Of a stretch of DNA of 64,000 nt, positions 1 through 10,437 are shown piece by piece. The notes beneath the pieces were generated by a model. It was not told where the DNA came from and did no database searches. It was given only the letters and a program-made list of their open reading frames with translations. The position numbers were made by a program, and so were the translations under genes. The first letter of the stretch is position 1. Each line of letters begins with the position of its first letter. The stretch lies in contig MU405237.1 of the NCBI GenBank assembly GCA_022836615.1, positions 124,001 through 188,000 of the forward strand. The letters are read 5' to 3'. This DNA is from Annulohypoxylon bovei var. microspora (lineage: Eukaryota; Ascomycota; Sordariomycetes; Xylariales; Hypoxylaceae).

Positions 1-167
1 GGTCGGACGATGAAGAGAGCGAGGAAGAATCAACGAAGAAAGCAGTTGGTGAGAAGAGAAAGAGAGCGCGTGTCATTCGCGCGAAGCCAAAGAAGACAGC
101 TCGACGCGGAAAGGAGATTGAGCATGAGCACGAATTCGAGCGGCATAGGGATGAGCTTGCCTTTTAG
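1..167 (+). CDS. 3' end of a lysine/arginine-rich, acidic nuclear-type protein (left-truncated)
   Basis: The frame starting at base 3 is open from the left edge to a TAG at 165-167 and encodes about 54 residues. They begin with an acidic Ser/Glu/Asp stretch (SDDEESEEES), continue through a basic run (EKRKRARVIRAKPKKTARRG) and end with EIEHEHEFERHRDELAF. An acidic patch followed by a basic tail is typical of nucleolar or ribosome-biogenesis proteins. The basic-then-EIE pattern loosely resembles the C terminus of Mak16, but this is too short to assign. The body of the gene lies to the left of the window. A competing ATG frame at 10-237 looks less like protein and is probably a shadow. Confidence 0.45.
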   Translation, partial: SDDEESEEESTKKAVGEKRKRARVIRAKPKKTARRGKEIEHEHEFERHRDELAF

Positions 168-932
168 AAGGCAATTGTTGATAATTGCTGGTATGAATTC
201 AAGCATCCGGCATCTTCATTGCATTCAAAACTCTTGATACCCTCTTTGATACTTGGTTGTACCTAGGTATCTTATGAACATACCTATATATGTAGATAAA
301 ATAGCAACAGGCAGGGTTGCACGCGCGAAGTTTCGTTTGAATCAAATAAATGCATCTAAAAAGACAAGTGACAGGTTAGACTACATGTCTTAATTTATAG
401 TTTTTGTCGTTTTTATGGTTGTACATCTTATTTGTCAATTCCAGTTGTCCGATCTGGGATGGATCTGGTGGTGAACAAGTGATAATTGGGTGTTTTTGGT
501 AGCATTCAGGGGAGTTCAGGGGAGATGACCTGCTAATGACTTGCTAGTTTGGCGGGGCATCCATCCACCGTATTTGATTTATCCACCAAGTGAGTTCCCA
601 AGGTTGGCGCATTGATGTTAATCATTCTTACCAAACCCAAGCCCTTTTTTTGAAACAGATTCCTCGACACCCTTTTTCTTCTCTTTCTTCCACGAATCAT
701 CCACCCAAGAACCTTAGTAACTCTACTTCTAATCTGCAACAAACTTCCCCCTTTCCCGCTCTAACTCTAACACATACCTTGTACTCGACTTAGACACTCA
801 ATTCCGACCGAAACCCTATACGCGAAACAAGTCTCCTCGCACAATTGCGCCCGTCTCGGACGCATCTAACCGAGAACCCGTTGTCTCCCTGTCTCTGCTA
901 GGTTCCCTCGGGACCACGAGACCGGCATAGCC
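168..932. other. intergenic spacer
   Basis: This stretch holds the 3' region of the left-edge gene and the promoter and 5' leader of the Mso1 gene. It is AT-rich up to about 540, then has a pyrimidine-rich leader from about 640 to 900 (CTTTTTCTTCTCTTTC-type runs), common upstream of fungal transcription starts. A TACCTAGGTA-type motif sits at 260-270. I see no coding exon. Confidence 0.5.
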
Positions 933-1754
933 ATGTCGGCCTGGTACAGCAATATCGTCGGCGCGACGAGCTCCAAGATCTCGAACCTCCAGCGCTCGTT
1001 CCTGAATAGCGAGGCCGACGGCGACACTGAGGATGACACCCACGTGTGCCGGGTCCTGCGCTCGTACTATATGGAGAAGGGACAGTCGCTGCCGGGCTGG
1101 CTCCCGCCCGACCCGAAGGCCCCGCCCCCGGTCGCTGCCGTCTACGCCCAGCCCTCGGCTGTAGGGTCAAGGTACGGCGGTCTCACGCAGCAGCCCCAGG
1201 GTGGCGGCCTCAGCTCCCTCTGGGACAACAACAACCCCGTGGCGCAGCCGCAGGACGCGCAGAGCCTAAGACGCGGAAGGGGCGCCCCACCCGCCGCTAG
1301 AATCGCGGATCCTAGGGGTAGTAGTAGCATGCTTAGGAACACGGATCCGGTACGCGATGACATACCCGCGAGACCATTACCCAGCCAGAGGGCGGGGAGT
1401 TATCAGACCCCCGGAGCAGGAGGCTACGCGAGGGACACGGGGACGGCGCCGCCGGCGACTGGGGGCTCGGCTCAGGATAGGCTAAAGCAGAGACTGTTCG
1501 GCGGTTCGAGGACGGCGAGTCCCGCGGGAAGCGGGCCCTTTAATCCCCCGCCGCAGGGCGGAAAGAACTACGAGGATAGGTTTGCGCCTGGGGGGGCATA
1601 CGATGGGTCTGGAGGTAGGAATGATCGGCCCTTTATGGCGGCTAACTCACCGTGGACGAACAATGAAGCTGATTACAACGGAACAGGGAACGGGGGCAGA
1701 TCCGGAGGCAGACGGCCGGGCGGTGGGTTGCCTAACGGACCGAGGACGAGATGA
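933..1754 (+). CDS. MSO1: Mso1-like exocytosis protein (Sec1-binding)
   Basis: Single-exon gene of 273 residues. Mso1 binds the Sec1/Munc18 protein and the Rab Sec4 at sites of polarised exocytosis and helps SNARE assembly at the plasma membrane. The N terminus (MSAWYSNIVGATSSKISNLQ, then EADGDTEDDTHVCRVLRSYY and GWLPPDPKAPPP) matches the conserved Mso1 Sec1-binding segment of filamentous fungi. From about residue 70 the protein is low-complexity, rich in Gly, Pro, Arg and Ser, as usual for this family. The ATG follows a pyrimidine-rich leader and directly opens the conserved block, so the start is firm. The first 370 bp are very GC-rich compared with the flanks. Function is by family resemblance. 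Confidence 0.85.
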   Translation: MSAWYSNIVGATSSKISNLQRSFLNSEADGDTEDDTHVCRVLRSYYMEKGQSLPGWLPPDPKAPPPVAAVYAQPSAVGSRYGGLTQQPQGGGLSSLWDNNNPVAQPQDAQSLRRGRGAPPAARIADPRGSSSMLRNTDPVRDDIPARPLPSQRAGSYQTPGAGGYARDTGTAPPATGGSAQDRLKQRLFGGSRTASPAGSGPFNPPPQGGKNYEDRFAPGGAYDGSGGRNDRPFMAANSPWTNNEADYNGTGNGGRSGGRRPGGGLPNGPRTR

Positions 1755-2965
1755 TAGCGGTGCGAAGGGGGTAGGGTTACGTGGGACTGCAAGATAATTC
1801 CATTGAATGGATGAATAGGGGTTGGCTAACACAGTTCTGCCTATGCTCAAATTAGGAGTCGTGCCAGGGGCTTAGTGAGGCTATAGCGAAGTCCGATATT
1901 GCGGTAGATAGGGCGTGGATGCGGACATCGTTGCGATGCGATGCGATCCTACTGCACGGCTGCGCCCCTTTTTTTTCCCGGTTCGCTGGATTTCGGAACT
2001 CCCTCGCCTCGATCTTGCATCCGAAGATCTAGTGTACACGGCCACGACTACTTACTTACCTAGGTACCTAATCACGAAGAGAGAAGGAAGCGGAAGGCAG
2101 AAAGGCAAGACAAGGAAAGGAAATATAGATTACGCCACATTGGTTGTTGGCTACGGGGCTCTAGCCTCTGGGATGGAGATAGAGAGCAACATTACATTGG
2201 ATCATGCGATTCTTGCCTCTTGCGTACATACACTTCTAGTGTTAGTGTTAGGTGATAGGTGGTGGGAGGGGACATAATAATACTGTTGCCTATTTCTGAA
2301 TTGCGTATTCTATATACGTAGACCTCGTTAAGTCGCCAACTGAATTCGTGTCCTCATCCTTGCGTCGTGGAATCCTCGTTAAATAAGTACAGTGCGTGCA
2401 TACATAGAGACTTGGATAAATTTAGGAAGAAAACCAGTTCGCTTTCGTTACGAACGTTGGGAATTCTATATTCGACAACAACTAATATCACAGGCATGAT
2501 TTGTCACGCCGATTTCCTGGCCCCCAAAATGGAGTGATAGATGGAATGGAATGCAGATGACTGGGCAATTGCGAGCTAATGCTGCAGGTCTTAGTAGTGG
2601 AGTTCTTAGCGGACATTCCAGAAAGTTTGAACTCTCTAGCGGGAGGCCTAGTACTTAGCTGTACATACAAACAGTGGGTTCCAAGGTTCGAAGTTGGGGA
2701 TTGGCGAGTGGCGGGGCACATGAGGCGGCACCTGCTGTATTATTCAACACCAGACCCCCCTTCAGCACCCCCAAACTTTTCTAAGCTTAACTTTATACGC
2801 TCACATGTTCGAACATTCCTTTGCAAAATTAGCTTCAAAGGATTGCAGACACGAATTTCCAACCGTCAGGGGTCTATATCCAGTCAATCTATACCATCTC
2901 GAAATCCTCACCTTGCCAACTTTCAACATCCAGCTTATCCGGGTTGGATAACACCACACCCCGCC
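1755..2965. other. intergenic spacer and Gyp7 leader
   Basis: About 1.2 kb with no convincing gene. The open frame at 1915-2277 (120 codons) has no recognisable domain and an odd composition, so I do not call it. A TTACCTAGGTACCTA motif lies at 2056-2070. The part after 2579 is open in frame with Gyp7 but most likely forms its 5' leader. Confidence 0.5.
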
Positions 2966-5534
2966 ATGACATCAGCTCCCCCGCCGGGTCGAGCCAGCTC
3001 GCCTTCGGGCAGCTTCTACGCTCTGAGCGACGACGAAGAGGGCGAATATGATACTGTCACGCATATCGAAACCGGGAAAGGGGTCAAGCTTCTGTATTCC
3101 AAAAGCAAAGTCTACATCCATCCAACCCCGTCGGCGAAGGATAATATCGCAGGTTACATAGCGTTATTACAACAAAAAGGTGCTCGCGGCGAGCGACCTA
3201 CATCCTCTGATTCTAAGAGCTCCATCACACCAGCTTCCGCAGATCTTTTACTCGCATGGTTGCCTGAATCCTCTCTAGGCGATGCTGAAAGCATCTATGT
3301 CAAGGTCGACCTAATCGACGCCGATTCCCCTCCTAAGCAGAGCTACCTCGTACCACCACCCCCTACCGTAACCACCCACAGAGGATCAATCGGTCACTAC
3401 GCCTTCGCAATACCCGTCAGTGCCATATACTCGTTACTAGTACGCCCTCCGAGCTTAGGATGGTGGTTCGGATCCCTGGTGATCAACACTAGGGCTGGGG
3501 ACAGCTTCCCGGCTTTGTTCTTCCACGACAGTGAATGTCAATCGACCATACTTCAGAAAAAGAAGCGAGCTAGGGAGAGCTTTGATCCATTCGGCGAAAA
3601 TGGACAGATGTTCTGGGGAGGCGACGAAGTCCTCCGCTGGCTAAAACGTTACATTCGGATCGAGAGGAGTGGTGCTGAGCCGAATATCTACTTAGTAGAA
3701 CCAACCAAAGAGGATAGCGAAGCCTTTGGTGGGAAATTAACCTCCAGCACACCTTCGTCAATTGGCCGACGGGATAGTTCCCATGGACTGTCCTCGCCTC
3801 GTGTTAGACGTTCGGCAGCAGGCTCTAGTAGGGATAACGACGCGGGCATGGACCCCGTTATGAAGTTCGTGAAGGAGACCGGGTGGAATATTTTGGAGAA
3901 ATTCAGCAAGGTCACTACGTTCACACGTAGAACCGCGCAGGATATTATAGACAACCCAAGAATCCCACCTCAGGTAAGGAGATTGATGGGGAACCCTGAG
4001 GTTCAGACACTGCAAGATGAATTCGACAGCGCTCGGATATACCTGGCCCGGTGGGCCATGGGTATGGCTGAACAGAGTGAAAGGGATCGAAGCCAGAGGA
4101 TATGGACTGCTCGCGATGTTTTAGAGCTAGAAGATACCGATGTGGGGGAGTTTGAGTTGCTAGAAACAAGCAATATGTCTTTGGAAGAGAGGAGAAAAAC
4201 CGTAACTCAGAAGGAGTGGGACACTTTCTTTGATCCTAGAACCGGACGTCTGGCAGTCACCATTGACGAGGTCAAAGAGCGAGTCTTCCATGGTGGTCTA
4301 GATCCAGAAGATGGTGTTCGTAAGGAGGCCTGGCTGTTCCTACTCGGTGTTTATGATTGGTATAGCACTGCCGAGGAACGAAAGGCGCAAATCGCATCTC
4401 TCAGAGACGAGTATGTGAAACTGAAAGCCGCATGGTGGGAGAGGCTAGTTGATCTTGGTGGCGAAGGTGAGGAAGGTGAATGGTGGAGAGAGCAGAGAGG
4501 CCGAATTGGTAAGCCTTGCTGTCTAGATTCGCTCTATCAAAATACTAACAGCGTGTCTAGAGAAGGATGTACATCGAACTGACCGCACAGTCCCGATTTT
4601 TGCAGGAGAAGATCTTCCTCATCCTGACCCAGACTCTCCTTTTGCGGAAGCTGGTACCAATGTGCATATGGAGCAGATGAAGGATATGCTACTCACTTAC
4701 AACGAGTATAACAGAGATCTCGGCTACGTTCAGGGGATGTCCGACTTACTTGCGCCGATATATGCAGTTATGCAAGATGATGCGATTGCCTTTTGGGGCT
4801 TCCAGCGCTTTATGGACCGCATGGAACGAAACTTCCTCCGCGACCAGTCTGGCATGAGAAACCAACTCCTCACACTCGACCATTTAGTCCACTTCATGGA
4901 CCCGAAGCTATACGCTCATCTCCAGTCTGCCGATAGCACCAACTTCTTCTTTTTCTTCCGCATGTTACTCGTCTGGTATAAACGAGAGTTCAAGTGGATG
5001 GACGTTTTGCACCTATGGGAAGTGCTCTGGACGGACTATCAAAGCAGCAGCTTCCACTTGTTTATTGCTCTAGCTATTCTGGAGAAGCATCGTGATGTTA
5101 TCATGATACACTTGAAACATTTCGACGAGGTTCTGAAATATGGTAAGTTTGCAACATACTCTCGCCATTTTGGATTCTTTGTATCTAACTATATCTTAGT
5201 CAACGAACTATCAAACACGATGGACCTGGAGTTGATATTGATACGAGCAGAGGCGTTATTCCGCCGTTTTAACCGATTAATCGAAGCTATAGACAAGAAG
5301 CAAAACTTTCCGGCGCCGAGGGTTCTAAAAGATTCGCCATCTCCTAATTCGACATCCCCTTCTCGGTCATCAGGAGCGTCTCCACAGTCAGGGACTAACA
5401 ATGGGAAAGCCCCAGAGCAGGCGAAGAAGACGATCACACCCGAGCTACGGAAGTTGTTGAGTAGAACTGTAGAGGTTTTGCCGCATAAGAACGCTCAGAA
5501 GAAACGTAGTAGCATCACTGCCGAATCTACCTAG
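2966..5534 (+). CDS. GYP7: TBC-domain Rab GTPase-activating protein, Gyp7 type
   Basis: Three exons, 2966-4508, 4561-5142 and 5200-5534, give 819 residues. Gyp7-type proteins speed GTP hydrolysis by Ypt7/Rab7 and so control late endosome-vacuole fusion. The N-terminal half carries the family's lipid- or Rab-binding region (FYALSDDEEGEYDTVTH near residue 15). The TBC domain spans about residues 430-750. Joining exons 1 and 2 restores the arginine finger motif IEKDVHRTDR (Arg about 520), and YVQGMSDL supplies the glutamine finger (Gln about 572). Intron 1 has a GTAAGC donor and an AATACTAACA branch site. Intron 2 is 57 bp and keeps frame. I chose the ATG at 2966 because conserved sequence starts there, although the frame stays open upstream to an ATG at 2579. 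The C-terminal tail is Ser/Pro-rich. Confidence 0.92.
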
Positions 5535-6053
5535 GAGGTAGTCGACTAGATAATTGCTTAGATTGGGGTGAGATTCGGGCTTGAGGCATGGATGTGTATT
5601 TTTATCTTGGGGAAATCCGGATTATGCATCATGAGGTACGTGGGACTTAGGTTTTGAAGGATATGGCGTCGAGGTTATGTAGTATCACAAATATTAAGAA
5701 AGGGGCATGAAATTCCAACACTGCTCTCAGTGTTATTTGCCCGACGATAAAAGGTTCCTATAATCAAGATTAAAAAGCCGGCGGGGAACTTCACATAAGC
5801 GCATTGTACGTCGTATAAAATATGCCGATATAATAGAAACAATGCAATACTCGAAATATCTTCGATAATGCTCCGAAAGATGATGACAGCCTATGCCAAC
5901 CCAGTAGTAATAATCCTTGCCTTCACTCCGTTGAATTCGCATAGTACGCATATATTACAACGACGCAAATTGTCCATTTGCCCTTCTCTTCATCACCCTT
6001 TTCGCGCGGTCCCGGGTGTTGTTTGTCGTCTCTCGTGCCACGAGATTAACTCA
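5535..6053. other. convergent 3' spacer
   Basis: About 520 bp between the 3' ends of Gyp7 and Vps55, AT-rich and without a supported gene. The small open frames over 5733-6158 are shadows or chance frames, and the last overlaps the Vps55 terminal exon on the other strand. It presumably contains both 3' untranslated regions. Confidence 0.5.
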
Positions 6054-6588
6054 TCAAAACTCCTGCTCCTCCTGGAAGAACATGCCGAACGAGATAATAG
6101 TCCCGTAGATCAGAAGTCCTCCGATAATGCACATGACCATCGCCGGGATACCGATTAGAGCGGAGTGCGCTAGGACGGCGGGTAGGGCTAGAGGTTACGA
6201 AGATGGACTGTTAGCTTCTGTTTCTGTGTTTTCTTGCCTATACATATCATATCTGGACCTGTACGCGTAATGCGCTCAGGCCCCATCGGAAGGTGGTGAA
6301 ATGGATGAAGCGGGTAATAGGGGAAGTCTCACCGATCCCCATAACGACCATAAATCCTGTGCAGAAGCGGCCGAGGTCGAGGACGCCATTTCCGGTGCTC
6401 TCGACGAAGTCGTCCGGGTTCGCGCAGCGGGTGGCGATCCAGTTGGGTATGGGTGCCAGCACGTAAGTGGCGACGACGAGCAGCGGGTAGTACACCTTGT
6501 ACAGGGCGCACGACAGGATCACGAGCAGGAAGCCGATCGCGAGCACGAACGACAGCGCGATGATGGTCTTGAGCCCCGCGGCCGGCAT
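6054..6588 (-). CDS. VPS55: Vps55 / LEPROT-family endosomal membrane protein
   Basis: Two exons on the minus strand, 6588-6333 and 6187-6054, encode 129 residues. Vps55 works with Vps68 in late endosome-to-vacuole transport and is the fungal relative of human LEPROT/OB-RGRP. The protein is almost entirely hydrophobic, with four predicted membrane segments: GLKTIIALSFVLAIGFLL, PLLVVATYVLAPIPNWI, GRFCTGFMVVMGIALPAV and AMVMCIIGGLLIYGTII. The family hallmarks RCANPDDF and the C-terminal FFQEEQEF are present. Splicing the GTGAG donor to the CTCTAG acceptor rebuilds MGIALPAVLAHSALIG. The gene is divergent from Pre5, about 610 bp away. Exon 1 is strikingly GC-rich. Confidence 0.93.
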
Positions 6589-7200
6589 CGTGGGCGAGGC
6601 GCGGACTCGGATGTGGTGTAGGTGTAGGTGTGTAGATGGAATGGGAGGAGGCTGGCTCCTAAATTACCTAACTGGATAGTTAGGGGGAGCGTAGAGCTGT
6701 CGAGGATCGGGAATGGACGATCGAGCGATTCTAGTGGCTTGCACGGCGGGACAAAGGAAAAGGACTTCGTTGCGTTGAGTAATTAGATTGATTGGGGTAT
6801 CGTGGTGATTGTTACGGAAGGTTGTCGTCAGACTCAGCCTTGGCCCAGCTTCAACCTATTATTGCTGGGGTGGGAACTTTGGGGTCCGGAGCTACTATGT
6901 ATGTACTTTGTACCTTACGTAGGCATTTACCCCTGTAAGTTTACCTAAGCCAGGAGCTAGGGGCATCCGCGCTAGTCCCAGGTGGGAGGTGCGACGAAGC
7001 TCTTGAGCTGCCTTGCGGTTGCTAACCAAACTACGTCTTGTAATTCAGAGAGCTCTAGCCCAGCCTTGCGTCTCCTCCAGTTAATCATTATCATACAATC
7101 CAACGTCCCGAATACCCTCTCAACACCTCCACGTCCAACGCCACATTTCTTACACGCACCCACGATAATTAAAAAGACGTGAGCTCCACGTACCGGCAAT
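6589..7200. promoter_or_regulatory. bidirectional promoter region between VPS55 and PRE5
   Basis: The 612 bp between two divergent ATGs must hold both promoters. I see no coding exon. I could not identify a clear TATA box, and the canonical fungal proteasome-control element was not obvious by eye. The sequence shifts from GC-rich next to Vps55 to AT-rich at 6880-7200. The limits are simply the two start codons. Confidence 0.4.
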
Positions 7201-8145
7201 ATGTTCAGAAACAACTACGACAACGATTCAGTCACATTGTAAGCTCGAACCGCCAGACGAAATGACCCTTGTTAGTTAGTACAGCATATATCTAACTATT
7301 TCCCAGCTCCCCGCAAGGGAGAATATTCCAGGTCGAATATGCCGCCGAGGCCGTGAAGCAGGGTTCGGTAGTGGTTGGTCTGACCAGCAAGACGCACGCA
7401 GTCCTAGTCGCCATCAAGGTACGAGAACACAAACGATCACACATCAAGAATCCTAGAGGAAAAGAAACGAAGAGCTAATATTGAACCCTATCCGGCCCCA
7501 TAGCGAAATGCAGAAGAACTCTCCTCATACCAAAAGAAGCTCTTTGCCGTCGATGAGCACGTAGGGCTCGCCATCGCGGGGCTAACATCCGACGCCCGCG
7601 TGCTGTCTAACTTCATGAAACAGCAGTGCCTATCGCAGCGGCTAACGTACGACCGCGCGATGCCGCTCGAGACGCTAGTCTCGCTGATCGGCGACAAGGC
7701 GCAGCTCAACACCCAGCACTACGGCAAGCGGCCCTACGGCGTGGGGCTGCTCGTCGCCGGCGTCGACGAGGCCGGCACCCACCTGTTCGAGTTCCAGCCC
7801 AGCGGCCTGACCCAGGAGATGCTAGCCTGCGCCATCGGCGCCCGCTCGCAGATGGCCCGCACCTACCTCGAGAAGAACCTGGACAAGTTCCCCGACTGCG
7901 GCAGGGACGAGCTGATCCGGCACGGCCTGAAGGCGCTGAAGGAGACCCTGGTCCAGGACCGCGAGCTGACGGTCGAGAACACGAGCGTGGGCGTCGTCGG
8001 CATGAAGGAGCCCGGCAAGAAGGCGCTCGAGTTCTTCAAGGTGCACGACGGCGCCGACGTGAAGGAGTGGATCAACAGCGTGGCGGATGATAACGAGGGC
8101 GGCGGCGAGGCGGCTGACAGCGAGGGCATGCAGGTGGACGAGTAG
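7201..8145 (+). CDS. PRE5: 20S proteasome subunit alpha-6 (Pre5/PSMA1)
   Basis: Three exons, 7201-7238, 7307-7418 and 7504-8145, encode 263 residues. The product is an alpha-ring subunit of the 20S proteasome core, which gates substrate entry. The N terminus (MFRNNYDNDSVTFSPQGRIF, then QVEYAAEAVKQGS) carries the alpha-subunit signature and is rebuilt across a 38-nt first exon. Splicing continues VAIK into RNAEELSSYQKKLFAVDEHVG, and LGDKAQ/RPYGVGLLVAG-type blocks follow. The tail is acidic (GGGEAADSEGMQVDE), common for this subunit. Exon 3 uses G or C at nearly every third position from about 7650 onward, which creates a long artefactual open frame in another frame. Confidence 0.95.
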
Positions 8146-8336
8146 AAAAAACGGGCCTATGTGGTAAACAAATTACTTGCATTTCACTCGGGCGTAAGGT
8201 CTCGGCGGGTGCCCCTATGTTAGGCATCATCTAGATGTATCAATAGACGACAAATAAATCACGAAACAAATCGGAAAACTGACGCATTGATTACACCTAT
8301 ATTTCGGGGTTAAATGCAAAAGGTGGTAATGCTATG

Positions 8337-9567
8337 TCATATTTCATCTTCTTCGTCGTCAAAGTCATCCTCCCGCCCCATCTCGTACAAAATCCGCCCC
8401 CCTTCGCCCGCCCCGATATCCTTCTGGGCGTCGAAGTACGGTAGCACGATTCCCTCTCTATCTCTCCTCTGCTTCTCTGTCAACCCGAGGTTAAACGTAG
8501 TCTCCATCTCCTCGTCACCCTCACCAGCCGCTCCCTCTTGATCATCACTCGGATCCCTAAACGCGGGATGATCGGACAGGAGATACAGCCGTGACGCCTC
8601 GATCTTCCCCTTGTCATTTCCGTTTCCGTTCTGGACCCGCACCTGCACCGCCCTCGGCGCCAGAACGAACTTCTCAGTCACAGCCCGCCCGCTCCGCCGC
8701 CGCATCTCCATCTCCAGCACGAACTCCTCTCCCTTCCCCGCCGCGCCTCCACCTCCACCCAACCCGACAAGCACGCCCTCCCGCCCCTCAGCCAGCCCCC
8801 ACTCCGGCGCCCGCAGGCTCCTGTTCTCCGCGCGCCGGCGCTCGACAGCCTGGTACAAAGAACCGACGCGCAGAACGGCGGTGGCGAGGTGGCTGAGCGT
8901 GGTCAGGGGGTGCGGCTCGTACTCGCTGAAGACGGGAGCGGAGAGCGCGAGCGGGACGTCGGCGTGGTACACGCCGACGAGCGAGACGAGGGGCGTGACG
9001 AGGCTGGAGAGGAAGAGCGACAGGTTAGAGGGCGCGGCTTGCGCGAGCGGGTTCAGCGCGTCGACGACGACGAGAACCTTGTGCGCGTGGCCCGCGCCGC
9101 CCGGTGGGTAGTGCGAGCTTAGCTCGGCGCGCAGCGCTTCCGGGGTTTTCCCCCGCGCCCGGATGAAGACGTCGACGTCGCGCGGCTTCTTGGGCGTGGC
9201 GAAGGAGAGGAAGAGCGTTTTGGTCTTCGATAGCTGGGGGGTTGTTAGTGTGGGTTCGTGGCTACTTGTTTGTTACTTCGACGGGGATGTGGTGAAATGA
9301 GATAAAATCATAGTGAAGTACAGCGGTGAAATTCATATGAAGGGTTTAGATAGGATGTCAAAGTGAGATGAATCCCAGACTGCTAAGGTTATGTAGAGGA
9401 CTACCGACCTTGGCTCTGCTCAAGAACTCGCGGATCAGGGGCTTGGCGCTCTGCTCGAGGGTGTCGAGGACCAGAGTTAGCGGGCTGGCGCTATCCCGCA
9501 GGTTGAGCAGTTTCTGCAGTAGCAGAAGGGCATGCGATCTAGCATGCGACTGGGCGGATGACGGCAT
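8337..9567 (-). CDS. ELP5: Elongator complex subunit Elp5
   Basis: Two exons on the minus strand, 9567-9409 and 9233-8337, give about 351 residues. Elp5 belongs to the Elp4-Elp5-Elp6 RecA-like ring of Elongator, which is needed for wobble-uridine modification of tRNA. Evidence is the N-terminal RSHALLLLQKLLNLRDSASP and TLEQSAKPLIREFLSRAK, the junction to LSKTKTLFLSFATPKKPRDV, and the acidic C terminus (VLPYFDAQ, GGRILYEMGREDDFDDEEDE), which is characteristic of Elp5. The intron is 175 bp. Its donor reads GTCGGT, weaker than usual, and is chosen because it alone keeps both conserved frames in phase. The middle contains a glycine-rich insert and very high GC, unlike the first exon. Confidence 0.85.
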
Positions 9568-10437
9568 GTCTCCGTTGTGTCTGGTGGATGACAGTTGATA
9601 ATGTCTAGATACCTAGAAGTTTACTACCATCTACAATTATCGTGTGGGTCGTGGTTATCGTGTAAAACTCGAGAGTGGTAACTTCTGACCCCAAGCTATC
9701 TAACGTCATACAGGTACTATGGATGAAGTATCTCCAATGCCGAAACCTTAACCCAGGTGCTTAACAGTGCCCAGGTGGTAATCGATGCAGGAGCTAGCTC
9801 TCCCCGCAGCCCTAATTGCGGAATTTAATAGGCGGCTTATAGCTATCTCCACTAATTTACAGCAAGCAAGGTCGGCTCATGGCAGATCTTCCAATATAAT
9901 GGACCCTTCTAATCCCACACTTCCACTTCTCTCATCCAACCTTTTATATTGCTTAATATACTCGAGATCGCGCAAACCGTTGATGCAGTACCGCGCGACC
10001 CTTCTTCTACGCAGCTACGTTACCTTCTCAGTCTAAGCTTACTGAGATAAAGCGAAAAAGTCAATGATCGTCAAGATACATATTCGTAGCGGCTGCGACG
10101 TCCCGGCACTCCTAGCACGATGAGGCAACATATTGTGCTCATCATGGCTTATCTACACGAATATCACGCGGCTCTATGCTTTAAGGGGTGCCATCAATAT
10201 ATAATATGTTTTCTTCCCCTCTTGGCTTAATATGTCCCGCCGCCCAGCCGGTATATACCTGCCTACTTACCCATATGTAGCGCTAGGGAAGAGAGGAAGA
10301 TGAGATGTAGAAATAGTAGCCAGAGCTCCTGTTCGGAGCTCCTCCTAGCTCTATTGAGCTTCCCCTTTCATATCCAGTGGTAACATCTAGTCCTCGTCCC
10401 TCACTTTCAAGAGCTAGTTTTCACTTGTGTGTACATC
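9568..10437. promoter_or_regulatory. divergent intergenic region between ELP5 and the aspartic protease gene
   Basis: 870 bp without a supported gene. It holds the promoters of two divergent genes. A TATATA-like run (GGTATATACC) lies near 10251-10260, about 180 bp upstream of the protease start. The open frame at 9785-10036 has no conserved feature and I do not call it. Confidence 0.4.

Noticed and set aside
1915..2277. 120-codon open frame in the MSO1-GYP7 spacer
   Set aside because: No recognisable domain, odd composition and no splice or leader context; most likely a chance frame.
7626..8090. 154-codon open frame inside PRE5 exon 3
   Set aside because: It is a composition shadow in a very GC-rich exon; the product is Arg/Ala-rich without any domain, while the PRE5 frame carries conserved proteasome sequence.
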